DNA of 64,000 nt from contig CM062380.1 in NCBI GenBank assembly GCA_031310005.1, positions 930,001 through 994,000 on the forward strand, in the 5' to 3' direction. The stretch comes from Dactylellina haptotyla (lineage: Eukaryota; Ascomycota; Orbiliomycetes; Orbiliales; Orbiliaceae). Below the pieces are notes generated by a model. That model was given only the letters and a program-made list of their open reading frames with translations, made no database searches and was not told the DNA's origin. The translations under genes and the position numbers were made by a program. Below are positions 35,282 to 48,107 of the stretch, piece by piece (within the stretch, counting starts at the first letter, position 1; every line of letters starts with the position of its first letter).

Positions 35282-36569
35282 CTAGTCCTCCTCCAATGAA
35301 TCCACCGCATCACCCACAATCTTTATCAGCTCCTGAATGTCCGGCCGTCCTTCAGGCTCAACAATCAAACACTTCCGGACAATCTCTTTGGTCGCCTCGC
35401 TAATATCATCGCTCTCCGGCCTGGCGCCAGTCTGTCCCGGCCCCGGAAATTTCCAATCTCCGCTGGAAATCGCCAGCGCCAAGCTTCCGCCGCCCAGCTC
35501 GGTCGACAGTTCGAACGGCGAGTGGTGGTAAATAAGCGCGTACAACAAGCACCCGAGACTCCAAATGTCAACTTTGGTATCGATCACACTGTCGGTTTTC
35601 ACGTCGAAGAGCTCCGGCGCGCGGTAGGACATGGTCGAGTGCTCGGCGGCCTCGTCTTGGATTTGGATCGCTAGACTGCGCGAGGTAACGTGGACCGGGG
35701 AGGGGGCGAGGGAGCCGAAGTCCATGAGCACGGGGGTGACGCCGTCGTCGGAGATCATCACGTTTCCTATGTACCAAATACCGTTAGTTGGTTTATTCGC
35801 GCGTGTGGAAGTGAAGTGGTGGGTGCAAAGAACGTACCTGGCTTGATGTCACGATGCGCGAACGGCCGTAGGTCGCCGGACTGCGCACCGCCTGTGATAT
35901 CCCTGGAACCTTCCATCAATGCGACGCCTTCTTCCTCGTCGTCATGACTCCGGTTGCTCTGTCCCTGGCCGCCTGCGACGGCGGGTCCCTTGGCTTTGTG
36001 TCCGTGGATCAGAGCCAATCCTTCGCAGACGCCTTTGAACATCGACAGGAGGTGTTTCTCGGGGAACCAGTTCTTGTCCACCAGGTTGGCATTGATCGCG
36101 TCTTGCAGGTTGCCGCGGCGGTAGTAGGGGAGGAGGATGTATGCTGTTTTGGACTCGTCTCTTCGTTCGGTGATGATTGTGGAGTCGATGAGCGGGATGA
36201 GGAGCGGGGAGGGCGGGAAGAGCTTGTAGGATTGGATTTCGGAGGTGGCGCGGTTGAGGGATTCCTGGCCGAAGGGGCAGCGGATCTTCTTGAGGGCGTA
36301 GAGGGTGCCGCTGTTATCCTGGACGAGGTAGACGTAGGAGAAGCCGCCCTGTGCGATGGTGACGTATGCGTTAGCCGAGTGCTACAAGTATATAATTATA
36401 CTGACGCGAGAGTTGAACAACAACAACAGAAAAAGGAAGGGAAAAGTGGTACCTCGCCGAGAAGACGCAGGATCTTGAATGATCTGTGGTTTATGACCAG
36501 CGCAGGCGTCGGGAAACAGCTCATGCAGCTGGTGAGGGTGTAGACGAGGTCGAGGAAGTATTGGGCCAT
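35282..36569 (-). CDS. ENV7: membrane-anchored Ser/Thr kinase, ENV7/STK16 type
   Basis: Three exons, 36569-36453, 36381-35838 and 35766-35282, giving 381 residues. Kinase motifs in order are the glycine loop AQGGFSYVYLV, the lysine in LYALKKI, HRDIKPGNV (catalytic loop, split by intron 2), LMDFGS and YRAPELF. An Asp/Glu and Gly-rich insert of about 45 residues lies just before the catalytic loop. The short N-terminus carries CMSC (residues 15-18). Env7 and STK16 are lipid-modified on N-terminal cysteines, and the vacuolar placement of Env7 depends on palmitoylation, so these cysteines are likely anchors. The yeast protein restrains vacuole membrane fusion; the same role here is inferred. Total length and the short C-terminus after the kinase domain fit this NAK-family branch. 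Confidence 0.88.
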
Positions 36570-38825
36570 TTTTGGCAGGGAGGCGACGAACGCAGAGGTA
36601 GTCCCCAGTCGGCAAGCGGTGGTTGATAGCGCCCGATAAGCGGATAGACGCGAGTTGAGGCAGTCAAAAACGGTGTCGCAGTGCAAATTGGCGTCGGAGA
36701 GGGTGCGCAGGGCGGGTTTGGGGACACGATGCCAGGCCGGATTGAGGCGATGGTGTTCTTTTATACGGCGGGCGTGATGACCTGACGTTGGTGTTGGAGT
36801 TGAGGTGAGGTGAGCATGCAATCCAATCAGACTGCTGCCGGCGGGGTTTCAGCCGCGACCGTCCCAATTTAGAATGGAAAAAGAAACGTCCGCCCACCAC
36901 AGCCACACCAGGACACTTTCTACACATAAATTGCGGAAGAGGAGGGATACAAACGGGGACCCGATCAGGCTGATAGCAGGCCATCCACGTCACGGTTGCT
37001 GCTGCAAATGCAAATCATCGCTGGGCTCATTCCACGAGAGCCCTGCGTCCCAGACCATCTCCCAATGGGGGGCCCGTTCAGGGGAGACGAGGTCGAGAGG
37101 GGCAAGTGCGGCAGATTTGGGCAGGATGGGGGGAAGAATTAAGATGGCCAGAAAACGCCCTTTTATCTGTCAAGATCGAGTGGTTTCCCTCGTTTGGGGC
37201 TAGGGCCATGCGAAGGTGCTCGCGATGCCGATTCGAGGGGGTGGTGGATCCCAGATACCCGACAGTCGGCGGGAGGTTTGTCAGCGGTGGCCCGAGTCAG
37301 GGACACGTTATAATCCGACGACACGAGTATCGGAGAGCCGCTCAAACATTCCATCGTCGTGATATATCTATCTTACGTGTTATATATTCATATTATATTC
37401 AAATGGTGGTGCCTACGAGGTAGCTCGTACAAGTCGTCTTTTTCCTTTGTACATGTACCTATGGTGATGGCTGTGGTGGGGCATGTCCCTGATGTCACGG
37501 CTAGCTAACAGACACGACGCATCGGCATCGTATACAATCTCTTACCGGCAATACAACGAATATGATATCGATACATCTTGCTATCGGTTCGCGTGTAAAT
37601 ACGAGCGTAAAACAGGATGCGTTGCGAGGGCGTCCGAGGTCACGTGGGCTGTTTGCAGGCTTTTGTCGAGGCACAATTGGACAAGAACTGGCTGGTCTGA
37701 TCGGATTGGGCCAGCCAGCCCGGCAAACGACGCCACTTGCTCGATTGCCTGCCTGCCCGTCCTCCTGTTAGTCCGCTGGCGGTGTGGGGAGGAGGACATG
37801 CAGCTCAACCTTCGCCTGCATAACCCGGCGGGTTGGGCAATTGCAAACGACGACGGGGCCGTGATGCAAACCCGCCAGACCTCGCCCGCCCTTGTATATA
37901 GCGCCCTCAAGCTCGGGGGCCAGGCTCTCTATCTCTACGGTCACCGAATTACCAGGTCGAAAGGGTGTCTCTCCCAGTGCTCAGCGTCGAATCTTGCCGT
38001 TTCCAGGCGTGGGGATGCATGTCGAGGGTAAAGGAAAAAAAAGGGAAGAGGGACGAGACTAGGGAGAGCGAGATTGGCAAACAGAGCTCGTTAATTGCTC
38101 ACGTAAAAACATGCGGTCTGCGAGATCCGCTGCTGCTCCGACGCCAGAGATCCTGCGATCCGAACGATGGCCATGCCCAGGTCCCGTTTCAGTCGTCCGG
38201 CTCGTCCATCGGTCGCAACGATTCCTGGGGTTTCGTCTCGCGAAATATCGTACAGTCGGTGCTTGAAGCGGGTGGACGATAATGATACATACCTCAATCT
38301 GCGGGAGAATGAAGAGAGCGAGGGGAGCAGGCGGCTACTTTTCTGCAATATCCGCTGCATTACATGTAAACACACATCATAATAATCATAATTAATAGCA
38401 ACCAGTAGAACAATCCGAGCACGAGCACGATCACATTTAGCAAATACGTACAGAACGCACCGGTTTATAATAATAATAATTCGGAGCCGCCACAACCACG
38501 CACCGCTCGAAAGGGGAATCCTCGTATCCCGGTCTGACCTTCGTCACAAGTGTAAATAATCGCATCGCTCGGCAATATTAGGCTCTCTCTCCAAAGGTCC
38601 CAAAAGATATCACAGGACAAGTCTGCCAGGCAAATTTAAACTCGACAGATAGCAACCCCGACAGAGGATGTTTGTTGAACTCGTCGAGCTGTCCGCACTC
38701 GGGGAAACCAAGAAGAACCCTTTCTATATACTCCCTTCCTTAAATTTTCTGGCCCGAGCTATTGAAGGACCCCCCCGTACATGCCATCATCCACGCACCC
38801 ACACACCCCGTAAAGCAAAGTACGT

Positions 38826-38850
38826 GTGAGTGAGGGAGTGAGTGAGTGAG
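38826..38850. repeat. GTGA microsatellite
   Basis: Imperfect (GTGA)n tract in the SNT2 upstream region. Confidence 0.7.
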
Positions 38851-40085
38851 GAAGAGGAGGACTCCCACACACGCTACTCGAAAGGTACGCCATATAACTT
38901 TTTTCTTTTTTAATTTCTTTTTGACATCCTCTCTCCATTCTTCGTCTTTTCTTCCTCCCACCTCCCTCCCACACTCTCTTTACCTTTGCTCTCTTCCATC
39001 ATTTCTTTCGACCTTCAACCTTTCTCACCAACGATAGCTGGAGACCCTTCAATTATATCCTTCCCCGTCCGACCTATCGCGGCCGACTCCCATCCGACAC
39101 CTTCACTTCGGCTCCCACCGTTTTTTCCCTTTGCCTTTCCTCCCTCCTTCTCTCACGCCCATCAACGAATAGATATATCTTTCTCTCGCCGTATCACACC
39201 CAACATATTTATTGTTCCTAACTCCAGAACCCTCCATCCTTTTTCATCTCTTCTACCGAAATATCCAGAAACGCCTTCCACAATTTCTCCTCGCCAGCAT
39301 CTAACGCACGAGGAATCGTCTCGACACCTATTATCGACAACCTTCTATAACCTCGACATATCCACTTTGATTGTACGCAACCATCCTTTTTCCCTCGCGC
39401 GCCCTCGAACACAGCCGCGCCCGACTGCTGTGCAATTCCCCTCCAAGTGCCCAGCTGCGACAACATGATGATTATCTATAGACAAAACCGCTAGTGCAGC
39501 CTGCTGACTTGCAAATTGCAGATTATCGAGGATAATAGCAAACCTGACGACAGTTCTTTTTGATTGGTGTGAGCGAGGTACGCCCATCTGCTCCCACCAC
39601 AACACAGACCCGGCATTTTGCTAACTGCATGCAGCACCACAGAAGCAACCCCTCGACTACTATCGCCACGCCTTGATATTTCCATTCGCGAGGTGATAAC
39701 CCTTCCTCTCGCGCGAGTGCGTAAGTGATTTTTATCCTCTTTGAGATTCTCCGTCCACTATCTATGTGCTATTTTTTGGTTCGACCTGCCCTATGTGATT
39801 TTTTTAATTTGAGCACTTGTTATCGCTACTCCTCCTTGCTCGACGACGTGGGTTTTGATTATAATTCCTGGCAACATCCGGCGTTTCCTTTTTCCCTCCG
39901 ACTGTTTCCCCAAAGCTTTGCATTTTCTGGCAGCGGCCCTTTCCCTTCCTTTCGAAAAAGTATGCATGCCATGTTTATTGGGGTTGTCAATTCTTGTCTT
40001 AGCACCCGAGACGCACTTGGGGTTCCCAGAAAAAGAAAAGGTGGAGCAAGCAAAAATTCGCTTGCCATATTTCCTTCTTCTGCCC

Positions 40086-40107
40086 TTTTTTTTTTTTTTT
40101 TTTTTTT
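40086..40107. repeat. poly-T tract, 22 bases
   Basis: Uninterrupted run of 22 T residues, the longest homopolymer I noticed in the window. Such tracts exclude nucleosomes in fungal promoters. Confidence 0.9.
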
Positions 40108-41213
40108 GGCTGTTGGCAGCAGCAGCAAAAAAGAACGATGGACGCATCCTTGAACCATGCCTAGCGTTGTCCCTCTGTCCCTTTCGAGAGAGACGACAGA
40201 TCCTTTCTTCCTTCTCACCATGAGATCGTTCGGTTCTTGGAAATGGGTGTTCCTGCGATTTTTTATCGATTTTCCTCCCGAATGCGATGATTGGGAGAGG
40301 AACGCTGCACGGTGAAACTTGCATTTGACCGAGACCCTTCCCTCCATTTATCTTTGCTATCGCCGCTTCTTCTGCCTCTCCTCCTCGTTGCTATTGCCGG
40401 GCCTGGTCTGGGCGGAACGTGGGGACATGTACTGTGCATACACGTACAATACCCAGCTGCCCAGAAGAGAGGGAACCGAGGATTTACGAGGAGCATAGGA
40501 GAAAAGGAAGAGGGCGAAGAGAAGAAGAAAAAAGGAATCTCTTGCTCCGACAAGGCGAAGCCCATCCCATCGATGGGCACTGTTTCTTTTCGTTTCGCGA
40601 GGTTCCCCGGTGATCTTTATAATAATGTCATGCATGCACGGCTACTCCAGACGTCCCATCAAGGTTCCTTCCCTTTCCCAAAGGTACCTACCCTTGGGAT
40701 CTTACCGAAAACCGCTAAGACGCACCCTCCCAAGCACCCACCCACACTTACTTCACACTACATACTACACGCACTTATTACATTAGCCTCTTTGTCTCTC
40801 CCTCGCTCACTCACTCGCTCACTCTGCGTGCGCCAATTTTTGTGCGTGCGTGTGTGCGGTTTCCTCTACGAGGGATAGAGGGGAGACGGGCGTTTGTTAA
40901 GTTTGCACCCCATCCTTTTTTCCCTAGTGGGTGAAAAACAGCTTGAAGGTATCGTCGAATCACGGACCTTTGTGCGGGTGACGTTCCCATTGGAAAAAAA
41001 AAAAGAGAGAAGCGTGAATCGGGAAGAGAGTGAATAAGGCAAAGCTCGTTTCTTCTATTCTGCTCTGCCACCGATCCGAAGAGAAAAACGTGCCTGGCTG
41101 CTTTCAACCGCCCCCTTCCCTGCCTTGCCGTTGTTTAAATCCAGTTTGATTCCTCGTGCCTCGATTTGTGAACGTACGATATGTGCGTACATAGGTAGAT
41201 ACGTGCGGGCGTA

Positions 41214-41240
41214 CACACATACATACACACATACATACAT
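41214..41240. repeat. ACAT/AC microsatellite
   Basis: Alternating ACAC and ACAT units about 1.1 kb upstream of the SNT2 start codon. Confidence 0.7.
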
Positions 41241-42326
41241 GACATACGTCCACACACATCCACACCCACATCGAGCACACATCGCCATCCACAGGCACCA
41301 CCCCATCTGCATCTACCGCCGTTAGATGAATGAATGATGAGGACGGTGATGGAGGTGACTCTGTACTCGACTGGACAGCATTGGCTTGCATGAACCCACC
41401 CTTCTTCCTCTTCTTCATCTGCTTCCTCTCATCAGGTCGAGCTGCATATGTGCACACGCTTCGCGGACAAACCGCATTGTTCGTATCGGACGACGAGAAG
41501 AGAAGAGACGAGAAGAGCGCCCTGCCCTCGCCGCTTCCCCTCGTCCAATCTGCCAAACAAGACCTGCATTGCCCGCATTCCCCGTACAGAATAACAATAT
41601 CAAAACGAGTGGCCAGGCAATCCGGCGTGGTGGCTCGCCAGCTAGCTCGGACGGGTGCGTTGGGAGGGTGTTCCACCGCCAGGTTCCAGTTCCAGTGGTG
41701 CCCGTTCCAGTTCCACCACACTCGCCCGGCTGCTGGGACACAATTAAGAGCCCACCCTTCCTTTCTTCTTCCTCTTCCTTCCAATTATAAACCTCTCCCT
41801 CCCACTTCCTCCACCCCCCCGTTATATCGTTATATCGGAATACACACCCCGTCACCGCCCTCAATCCCAGCGTGCTCGATCTGTCCAGGACGCTCGGCCT
41901 TCGAGCAGACCTATCGCTCTACCCGTTATCGCCTCGCTTGTGCTTGTGTGCTTGTTTCCCCCCCGTCGAGATCGGATCAGATTGCATCGAGTCGAAGCCC
42001 ATCCCATACATCCCATACATACATCCCATCTCGTCCAGTCCAGTCCACCACCTCTCCGTGCCCTCATGCCCTTCTTAGGCGAACGCACAGAATTGACTCT
42101 TAAACAAACCGTCCACAGTTCCCACACCGGATACAAGAATCCCACCGCCAAAGGAACCTCTTTTCTGTCGACGCCCTCGTTCGTATCCTTACATTCCTCC
42201 ACTACCACCACCAAAACCACCCGTAGCTAGTTTAGTTGGCCTCCCGACACACTACACGCACACACATACACACGCACGCACGTACACCCCGTCGACTGCC
42301 CTTTTCGTGGGCTCTCTGGCGAGGAG

Positions 42327-45300
42327 ATGGCGTCGAACACGGCTGCCTCGCCATACGGCACCAGGTCTCGCCAGCGATCGACGGCTCAGCGCATAAACTA
42401 CGCCGAAGACAAGGACAATGACATGGACTTCGAGTACACCACCAACGCCGCCGGCACCTCAGCCGCCTCGAACACCCGATCCTCCACCGCGGCTTCCTCT
42501 ACCGCCAATGCGGCGTCCGCGCCGGACACCGCTTCCTCCAACAACACCACAATCACAGCCGTCGGTATGAGCACGCGAAGTCATGGCGGCGTCTCGGGTG
42601 GCACCACCACCACCAGCTCCCGCCGGTCCTCGACAGTCGCGAACCAAACACAACCCGTCACCCCTCAACCCCTTCAACCCGCCCCTCCAGCTGCTGTTAA
42701 CGCGCCGGCCAATTCGAGGAAACGAAAATCAACCGCTGCCCCTCCTCCCGTAGCTACCACGCCCTCCACACCCTCGGCCAACGGCACCTCAACGCGGCCC
42801 GCGGGTCGCTCTCACGACAGGGCGAGAGAACGGCAGAAGATGAGAGACGCCCTGACCCACCAGGTCACCTTTGAGAAGTACGGCGGTGCGTTTCTGAGCA
42901 AAGGGGGCTATCTTGAGGCGGACGACGGCACACGATTATCTGTGAATGGTGAGAAATATTTCTGTTTAATGGCTTCCTTTCCCCTCTCACACTTTCCCAC
43001 CCCCAATTACCCAATTGATTCATGCTAACAATGTATTTTTCTGCTCAACAGATCACATCTACCTGATTTCTGAGCCACCGGGCGAACCCTACTACATCGG
43101 CCGTATCATGAAATTCGGACACGTCGGCGGCAAGAGCAGCGGCCCCGTCGACTCCATCACAGTGAATTGGTATTACAGACCGAAAGACATCGGCAGCCGC
43201 AAGACAGCCGACTCCCGCCTCCTCTTCGCAACAATGCACTCCGACGGCTGCCCGCTCTCCTCTATCCGAGGCAAGTGCACCATCCTGCACCGCTCTGAGA
43301 TCAAGGATCTCGACGGGTTCAAGAAGCAGAAGGATTGTTTCTACTTTGAGCGTCTTTACGATCGATATTTGCAGAGATATCTCGATATCGTGCCCGTAGC
43401 GCAGGTTCGAAACGTGCCGGATAAGGTGAAGGAGGTCTTGAACGAGCTGTGGCGGTTTGTGTTGATCGAGCAGGGGAAGAGCGGGCTTCTCACAGCCGAG
43501 ATGCGGTCGTGTAAGAAGTGCCGGGATTTCTGTGCAAAGTGAGTGCTTGTTTTTCCGAGGAAACTTCCCCCCATAAACACATATATGCTTTTCTTGAAGG
43601 AGAAAAAATGTGATTGAGTAATTTGCTGACCGCCTGGGTGTTTTTTTCGGCTTGCAGTGACAGTTCCGTTGTTTGTGCGATGTGCGAGGAGTCGTTCCAC
43701 TTTCAATGCGTCAACCCGCCGCTGACCAAGAAACCGCAACGCGGCTTCGGTTGGTCCTGCGCCCCTTGCAGCCGAGCCCACGAACGCAAACTCGACGCCC
43801 GGAACGGCAAACCCGCCGTCGACCACACCGACGATGCTCCCGAGGAGAATGTCGGCGAGGAGGAAGAGGACGAGGAGCACCGCTTGCACGCCTCCGGTGC
43901 GACCACTGGCAATGGCGTCAACACCCCGGCCACTTCCAAGTCGTGGGAGCTGAACCCTGCCGCGCACAAGCACATAATGGACACCATCGCCCAGTGGCCG
44001 TATCGATACCTGGGGATCAACTGTAAGCCCGAGGAGGTTCTGGAGATGGACGACCGGATATTTCCCAGGGGTGGTATGAGCATCGGTCAGAAACATCAGG
44101 CCGTTGTCGCGCCCTGGTACGGGCGACCCGTGGAGCTCATCGCCCCTGCTGAAGAGAAAGTGAAGGAAGGCGGGAGAGGGCAGAAGGGGAAGGGGAAGCG
44201 GATGAGGAGGGATCTGGAAGAGGCGCGGTCGGCAGCTAATCGCCCGCCGTGGGTCCAGGAGGCGCCTGAGGGATACGTTGAGCGCGGAATGAGCGATGAG
44301 ACGTCCCAGCCCATGTTCATCATGCCCGAGGAAGAGGAGGAGGAGCGAGGCACCGAGAGAACGTCCACCCGCCGCATGTCCCGAGCAGCCAGACCGGCGG
44401 TCCACGAGCTGGAGGATCTCGTCGACGAGTTTATGACCAAAGCCGAGCCGATCGCCAAGCAGTGCGGGGTTGCGAAGAACGCGACGAACTTTATGGATAA
44501 AGCGATTCAACTGCTTTACGCGAACAACTTTGACCAGAAGGCCGCGCTGGAGCAGCTCAAGCACAACGACAAGAAGACGCTCAGGGAGCCGGATTTCAAG
44601 CCCGACGAGCTTAAGAGGTTCGAAGAGGGAGTTAAGAAGTTTGGCAGCGAGCTCTGGTCGATCAATAAGCACGTTAAGACCAAGAAGCACTGGGAAATCG
44701 TTCGGTTTTATTACATGTGGAAGAAGACGCCGAGGGGTCACGAGATCTGGGGTAACTACGAGGGCCGTAAAGCCAAAAAGGAAGCCAAGCAGCGTGATAA
44801 AGCCGATGCTGCGGCCGCGGCGAAACTCGTCGACGATGTTGCCGATGCGGACGACGATTCGGCGTTCGATGACGAGAAGGCGCTGTCGAGGAACAAGCAG
44901 TTCCAGTGTAAATTCTGCGGAACGCAAAAGTCGGTGCAATGGCGGCGCGCGCCCGGTGTTACCCCTGGAGAGACCATCAGCCCCAAGACGACCAAGAAGG
45001 ATAATGAGAAGTTTACGTTCATTCCGGCGCTGTGTAGACGGTGCGGTGAGCTTTGGAGAAGGTACGCGGTACCATGGGAGAATCTAGAGGACCTCAAGAA
45101 GGCTACGGCGATCGGCCCGCGTAACGCCAGACGCAAGATCGACGAGGAGTTGATCCGAGAACTTATTGCCGCTGATGATGACGCGAAGGCCGTGGAGGAT
45201 TACCTCAAAGTCCAGGGGTACTATCCGCCCGCTGTTCCATCCACGATCCCGGAGAAGGAAGCTATTGTCGTGGTCACCCCGACGGCGTCGGAGCCGCCCA

Positions 45301-48107
45301 AGAAGAAACCCAAGACGGCCGATGCCCAAGAGTCACCGACGCCTCCTGTGGCTTCGATGAAGGAAGTCGCTCCCGCGCTGTCGAACAAGAAGAAGAAGCT
45401 ACCGCCTCCGCCTCCGGAACCGCCAAAACCGAAGCTCCTACCCTGTGCTGTTTGCGACCTCGTCGAGCCCGTCGGCAGCGAACATCTCGTTTGCAGAGAT
45501 TGCAAGCTTACCGTCCACCGCGCGTGTTATGGCGTCGGCATCGTCCGCAGTGCCAATAAGTGGGTCTGCGATATGTGCGCCAATGACAAGAACCCGCTGG
45601 TTTCCACGGAGTACATTTGCGTGCTGTGTCCCGTACGCGGGGAGGGCGAAGCCGAAGAGGAACAGGCGCGGCTTAGAGCTGCCGAACGGCCGTATCCGAA
45701 TAGTTCTCGGAGCGCGAAGGATAAAGAGGCGCGGGAGAAGGAGAAGGAACGCCAGAAGGAGATGGAGAAGGAGAAGGCGCTGGCGGAAGCCAGTGGTGAT
45801 TCGCCGCCTACCGCGTCCGAGCGAGAAGAGGCCAAGAAGCGCGACGTGGTGGATAAAACCCGGCCTGCGAATCCGCGACAGCCGCTCAAGAGGACCGTTG
45901 GGAACAATTGGGTGCATATTCGGTGTGGTGTTTGGACGCAGGAGATCCGGTTTGGAGATTGGAAGACGCTGAGTCCCGCTGAGGGGATCGGTACTATTCC
46001 ACCGCAGAAGTTTCAGGCGGAGTGTCAGCTCTGTTGGGACCCCAAGGTGCCCGATAAGAAGAAGGGAGCGTGTGTTCAGTGTCATTATTGCCATGCTTAC
46101 TGTAAGTTTTCTGCAACTTTTGCTCATGTTGTGCGGTTTCTTTTTGGGTTGATGGTTAACGTTTTTGGCGGTTTAGTTCATGTTGGGTGTGCCCATAAAG
46201 CGGGATATAGGTTCGGGTTTGATATACAGCCGGTGAAGAGCTCGAGACGGGATACAGTTAATATCGTCAGCATTGGTAGTGAGACGGGCAACATGCAAGC
46301 TATGATTTGGTGTCCTTCTCATGAGCCGAAGACGCAGTATCATGAAATGACGGAGGTTGTTCCTGATACTGAGACTGTAAGTTGTCAACTATCAATTTTC
46401 GAATGGTGAAGCGGGTGCTAATGAATTTCGAATGTTCAGAGATTGACCGCACTGCAACTTTATCTCGAGAACTACAAGCAAGCAGATTTGACTTTGACTG
46501 GGACTGTTCGCAAGGCACAGCTGGTTACTCTATCGGCCAAGGCGTCGCAGCAGACAGGTCGCAGGTCGAGTCTTATTTCGGCCGGGTCCGGTCACGGACA
46601 CCGCAATTCGATCTCCTCTCCGATTACTGCGCACCACGAGCAACCGACTTCTCCAACGAGTACGCATCCAGAGAACGTTCGCAGATGCCGCAAGTGTCGT
46701 GTGGACGTCAGTCCTCTTTGGCACGAATTCAAGATTCTCATGAAGAAGGAACCGAATACCATTGACGTTCCTGATATCCGAGAACCGCGATCGGAGCTTG
46801 CGAACGGAGTCCATGGTGCTGACGATATGGACACTACCGAGGATTTCGCGACGGATTCCACGCCGCCACCTGCGGAAATTGTCGAGTACGTTTGTCACAA
46901 ATGTCATTGGGATGAGCTTCACCCGCCAAAACCGAACGAACCGCCTGTGGAGAAGCCGAGGAGTAGGAATCCCCTGTCTATCAGTGGGCTTATCGATCCA
47001 CCGTCGAGACCTAGTCCTCCACGCGAGATTCAGCGCGAGATTCAGCGAGAGATGCCGCGAGAGATGCCGCGAGAGATTCAGCGAGAGATTCAGCGAGAGA
47101 TTCAGCGAGAGATGCCGCGAGAGATGTCTCGTGAGGTGTCTCGTGAGATACCCCGCGAGATACCCCGCGAGATACCCCGCGATCTCCCTAGGGAACTTCC
47201 CCGCGAGCTTCCTAGAGAAATTCCCCGCGAGCATCCTAGAGATCTCTCCCGTGAACATCCTAGAGATCTTTCACGTGAGCATCCTAGGGATCTTTCTCGT
47301 GAATTGCCTCGGGATATCTCCCGCGAGATGCCTCGCGAAGTTCCCAGAGACTTACCCCGGGAACCGCATAGAGAGATTTCCAGAGAATTTTCTCGAGAAC
47401 CTCCACCTCGAGAGCTACCCCGGGAGCTACCGCGAGAACTCCAACGAGAACTACCACGAGAAATCATTCACCCTGTTCCGCGCCCGCCCTCGCGTGAACT
47501 ACCCCACGAGCTACCGTACGGAGAGCCTGTACCTGTCGCCTATCAACCCGCGCCACCCGCACCACCACCGCCGCCGCACCCCCAACTTGAGCAGACATCT
47601 GTTCAAGTTTATGCGCCGCCGCCGAGTCACGCACCGTCGCACATGGCGCCTTACGAACCGCCACGTCAGTCTACATACTATACCCCGCCGCCAAATATCC
47701 TCCCCCCCGGTAGCACCGGGATGTCCATGTCGCACTCCCTCCCCATGCGAGACTCACACTCCCTTCCACCTCCGCATTCTATGCACAGCCGCTCGCCCGT
47801 AACCGAATCTATCCACCCGGTCCGTGGCCATCCTCCAATGGGTAAATTCCCACCACCTCAATCGCATCCGTCACTAGGACCAATGGCTGCCCCAATCGCG
47901 CCTGGACCAGGAGGGCCCTATCCACCTTCCAATCGGCATCCGTCCATGTCACCATTCTCGCCGCCCACGCATCATCAATATCATCGTTCACCATCGCAGC
48001 CTTTGCCCGCGCAGCCGTTAACACCGCAACAACGGGTTTTCGCGACCCCAGAGCCACGGCCGCCAGGTGCCTCTGGTTCGCCGGCGCTTGCCAATCTTCT
48101 TCATTAG
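42327..48107 (+). CDS. SNT2: Snt2-type BAH/PHD/SANT chromatin protein
   Basis: Five exons: 42327-42948, 43052-43538, 43658-46101, 46177-46376 and 46440-48107, 1806 residues. A disordered Ser/Thr/Ala N-terminus is followed by a BAH domain (about 208-345, DHIYLISEPPGEPYYIGRI). A PHD finger comes next (about 358-410, CKKC, CAMC, HFQC, CAPC). A SANT domain follows near 677-740 (DELKRFEEGVKKFGSELW), then a GATA-like Cys4 finger (CKFC with CRRC, about 787-841) and an extended PHD module (about 965-1215, CAVC, CRDC, HRACYG, HIRCGVW, HVGCAHKAGY). This order matches yeast Snt2, a chromatin-associated RING/PHD protein that works with Ecm5 and Rpd3 in stress-responsive transcription and is linked to histone ubiquitylation. 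The last exon adds a second Cys4 unit near 1333 (CRKC with CHKC), a four-residue RE repeat (about 1445-1594) and a Pro-rich tail. Confidence 0.93.
47021..47466. repeat. 12-bp coding minisatellite in SNT2
   Basis: About 37 units of 12 bp, each coding for a four-residue block of the form R-E-x-P or R-E-I-Q. The first dozen units are almost identical at the DNA level (GAGATTCAGCGA, GAGATGCCGCGA). Later ones diverge, and a 24-bp higher-order unit (EHPRDLSR) occurs three times. Confidence 0.9.

Larger units (their letters stand above)
36570..42326. other. long divergent intergenic region between ENV7 and SNT2
   Basis: About 5.8 kb. No frame gives a recognisable protein. From roughly 38.9 to 40.1 kb and 41.3 to 42.3 kb the plus strand is strongly pyrimidine-rich, as expected of fungal leaders and promoters. 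A consensus 5' splice site GTAAGT at 39721 would fit a 5'-UTR intron of an SNT2 transcript, though no partner acceptor could be fixed. Simple repeats at 38826-38850, 40086-40107 and 41214-41240 are listed separately. Confidence 0.5.

Noticed and set aside
38986-39468. 160-codon plus-strand frame
   Set aside because: CT-rich DNA giving Ser/Pro/Phe low complexity; more likely leader or promoter sequence.
41330-42103. 257-codon plus-strand frame upstream of SNT2
   Set aside because: Pyrimidine-rich leader translated as Ser/Pro/His-rich sequence, with no motif and overlapping frames on both strands.
43356-44939. 527-codon open frame on the strand opposite SNT2
   Set aside because: It is the mirror of a GC-rich coding exon, has no domain or composition of its own, and the sense strand carries clear BAH, PHD and SANT motifs.
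46530-47467. Long antisense frames under the SNT2 repeat
   Set aside because: They are open because the 12-bp repeat lacks stops on both strands; the products are simple Arg/Gly/Ser or Arg/Leu/Ile repeats.
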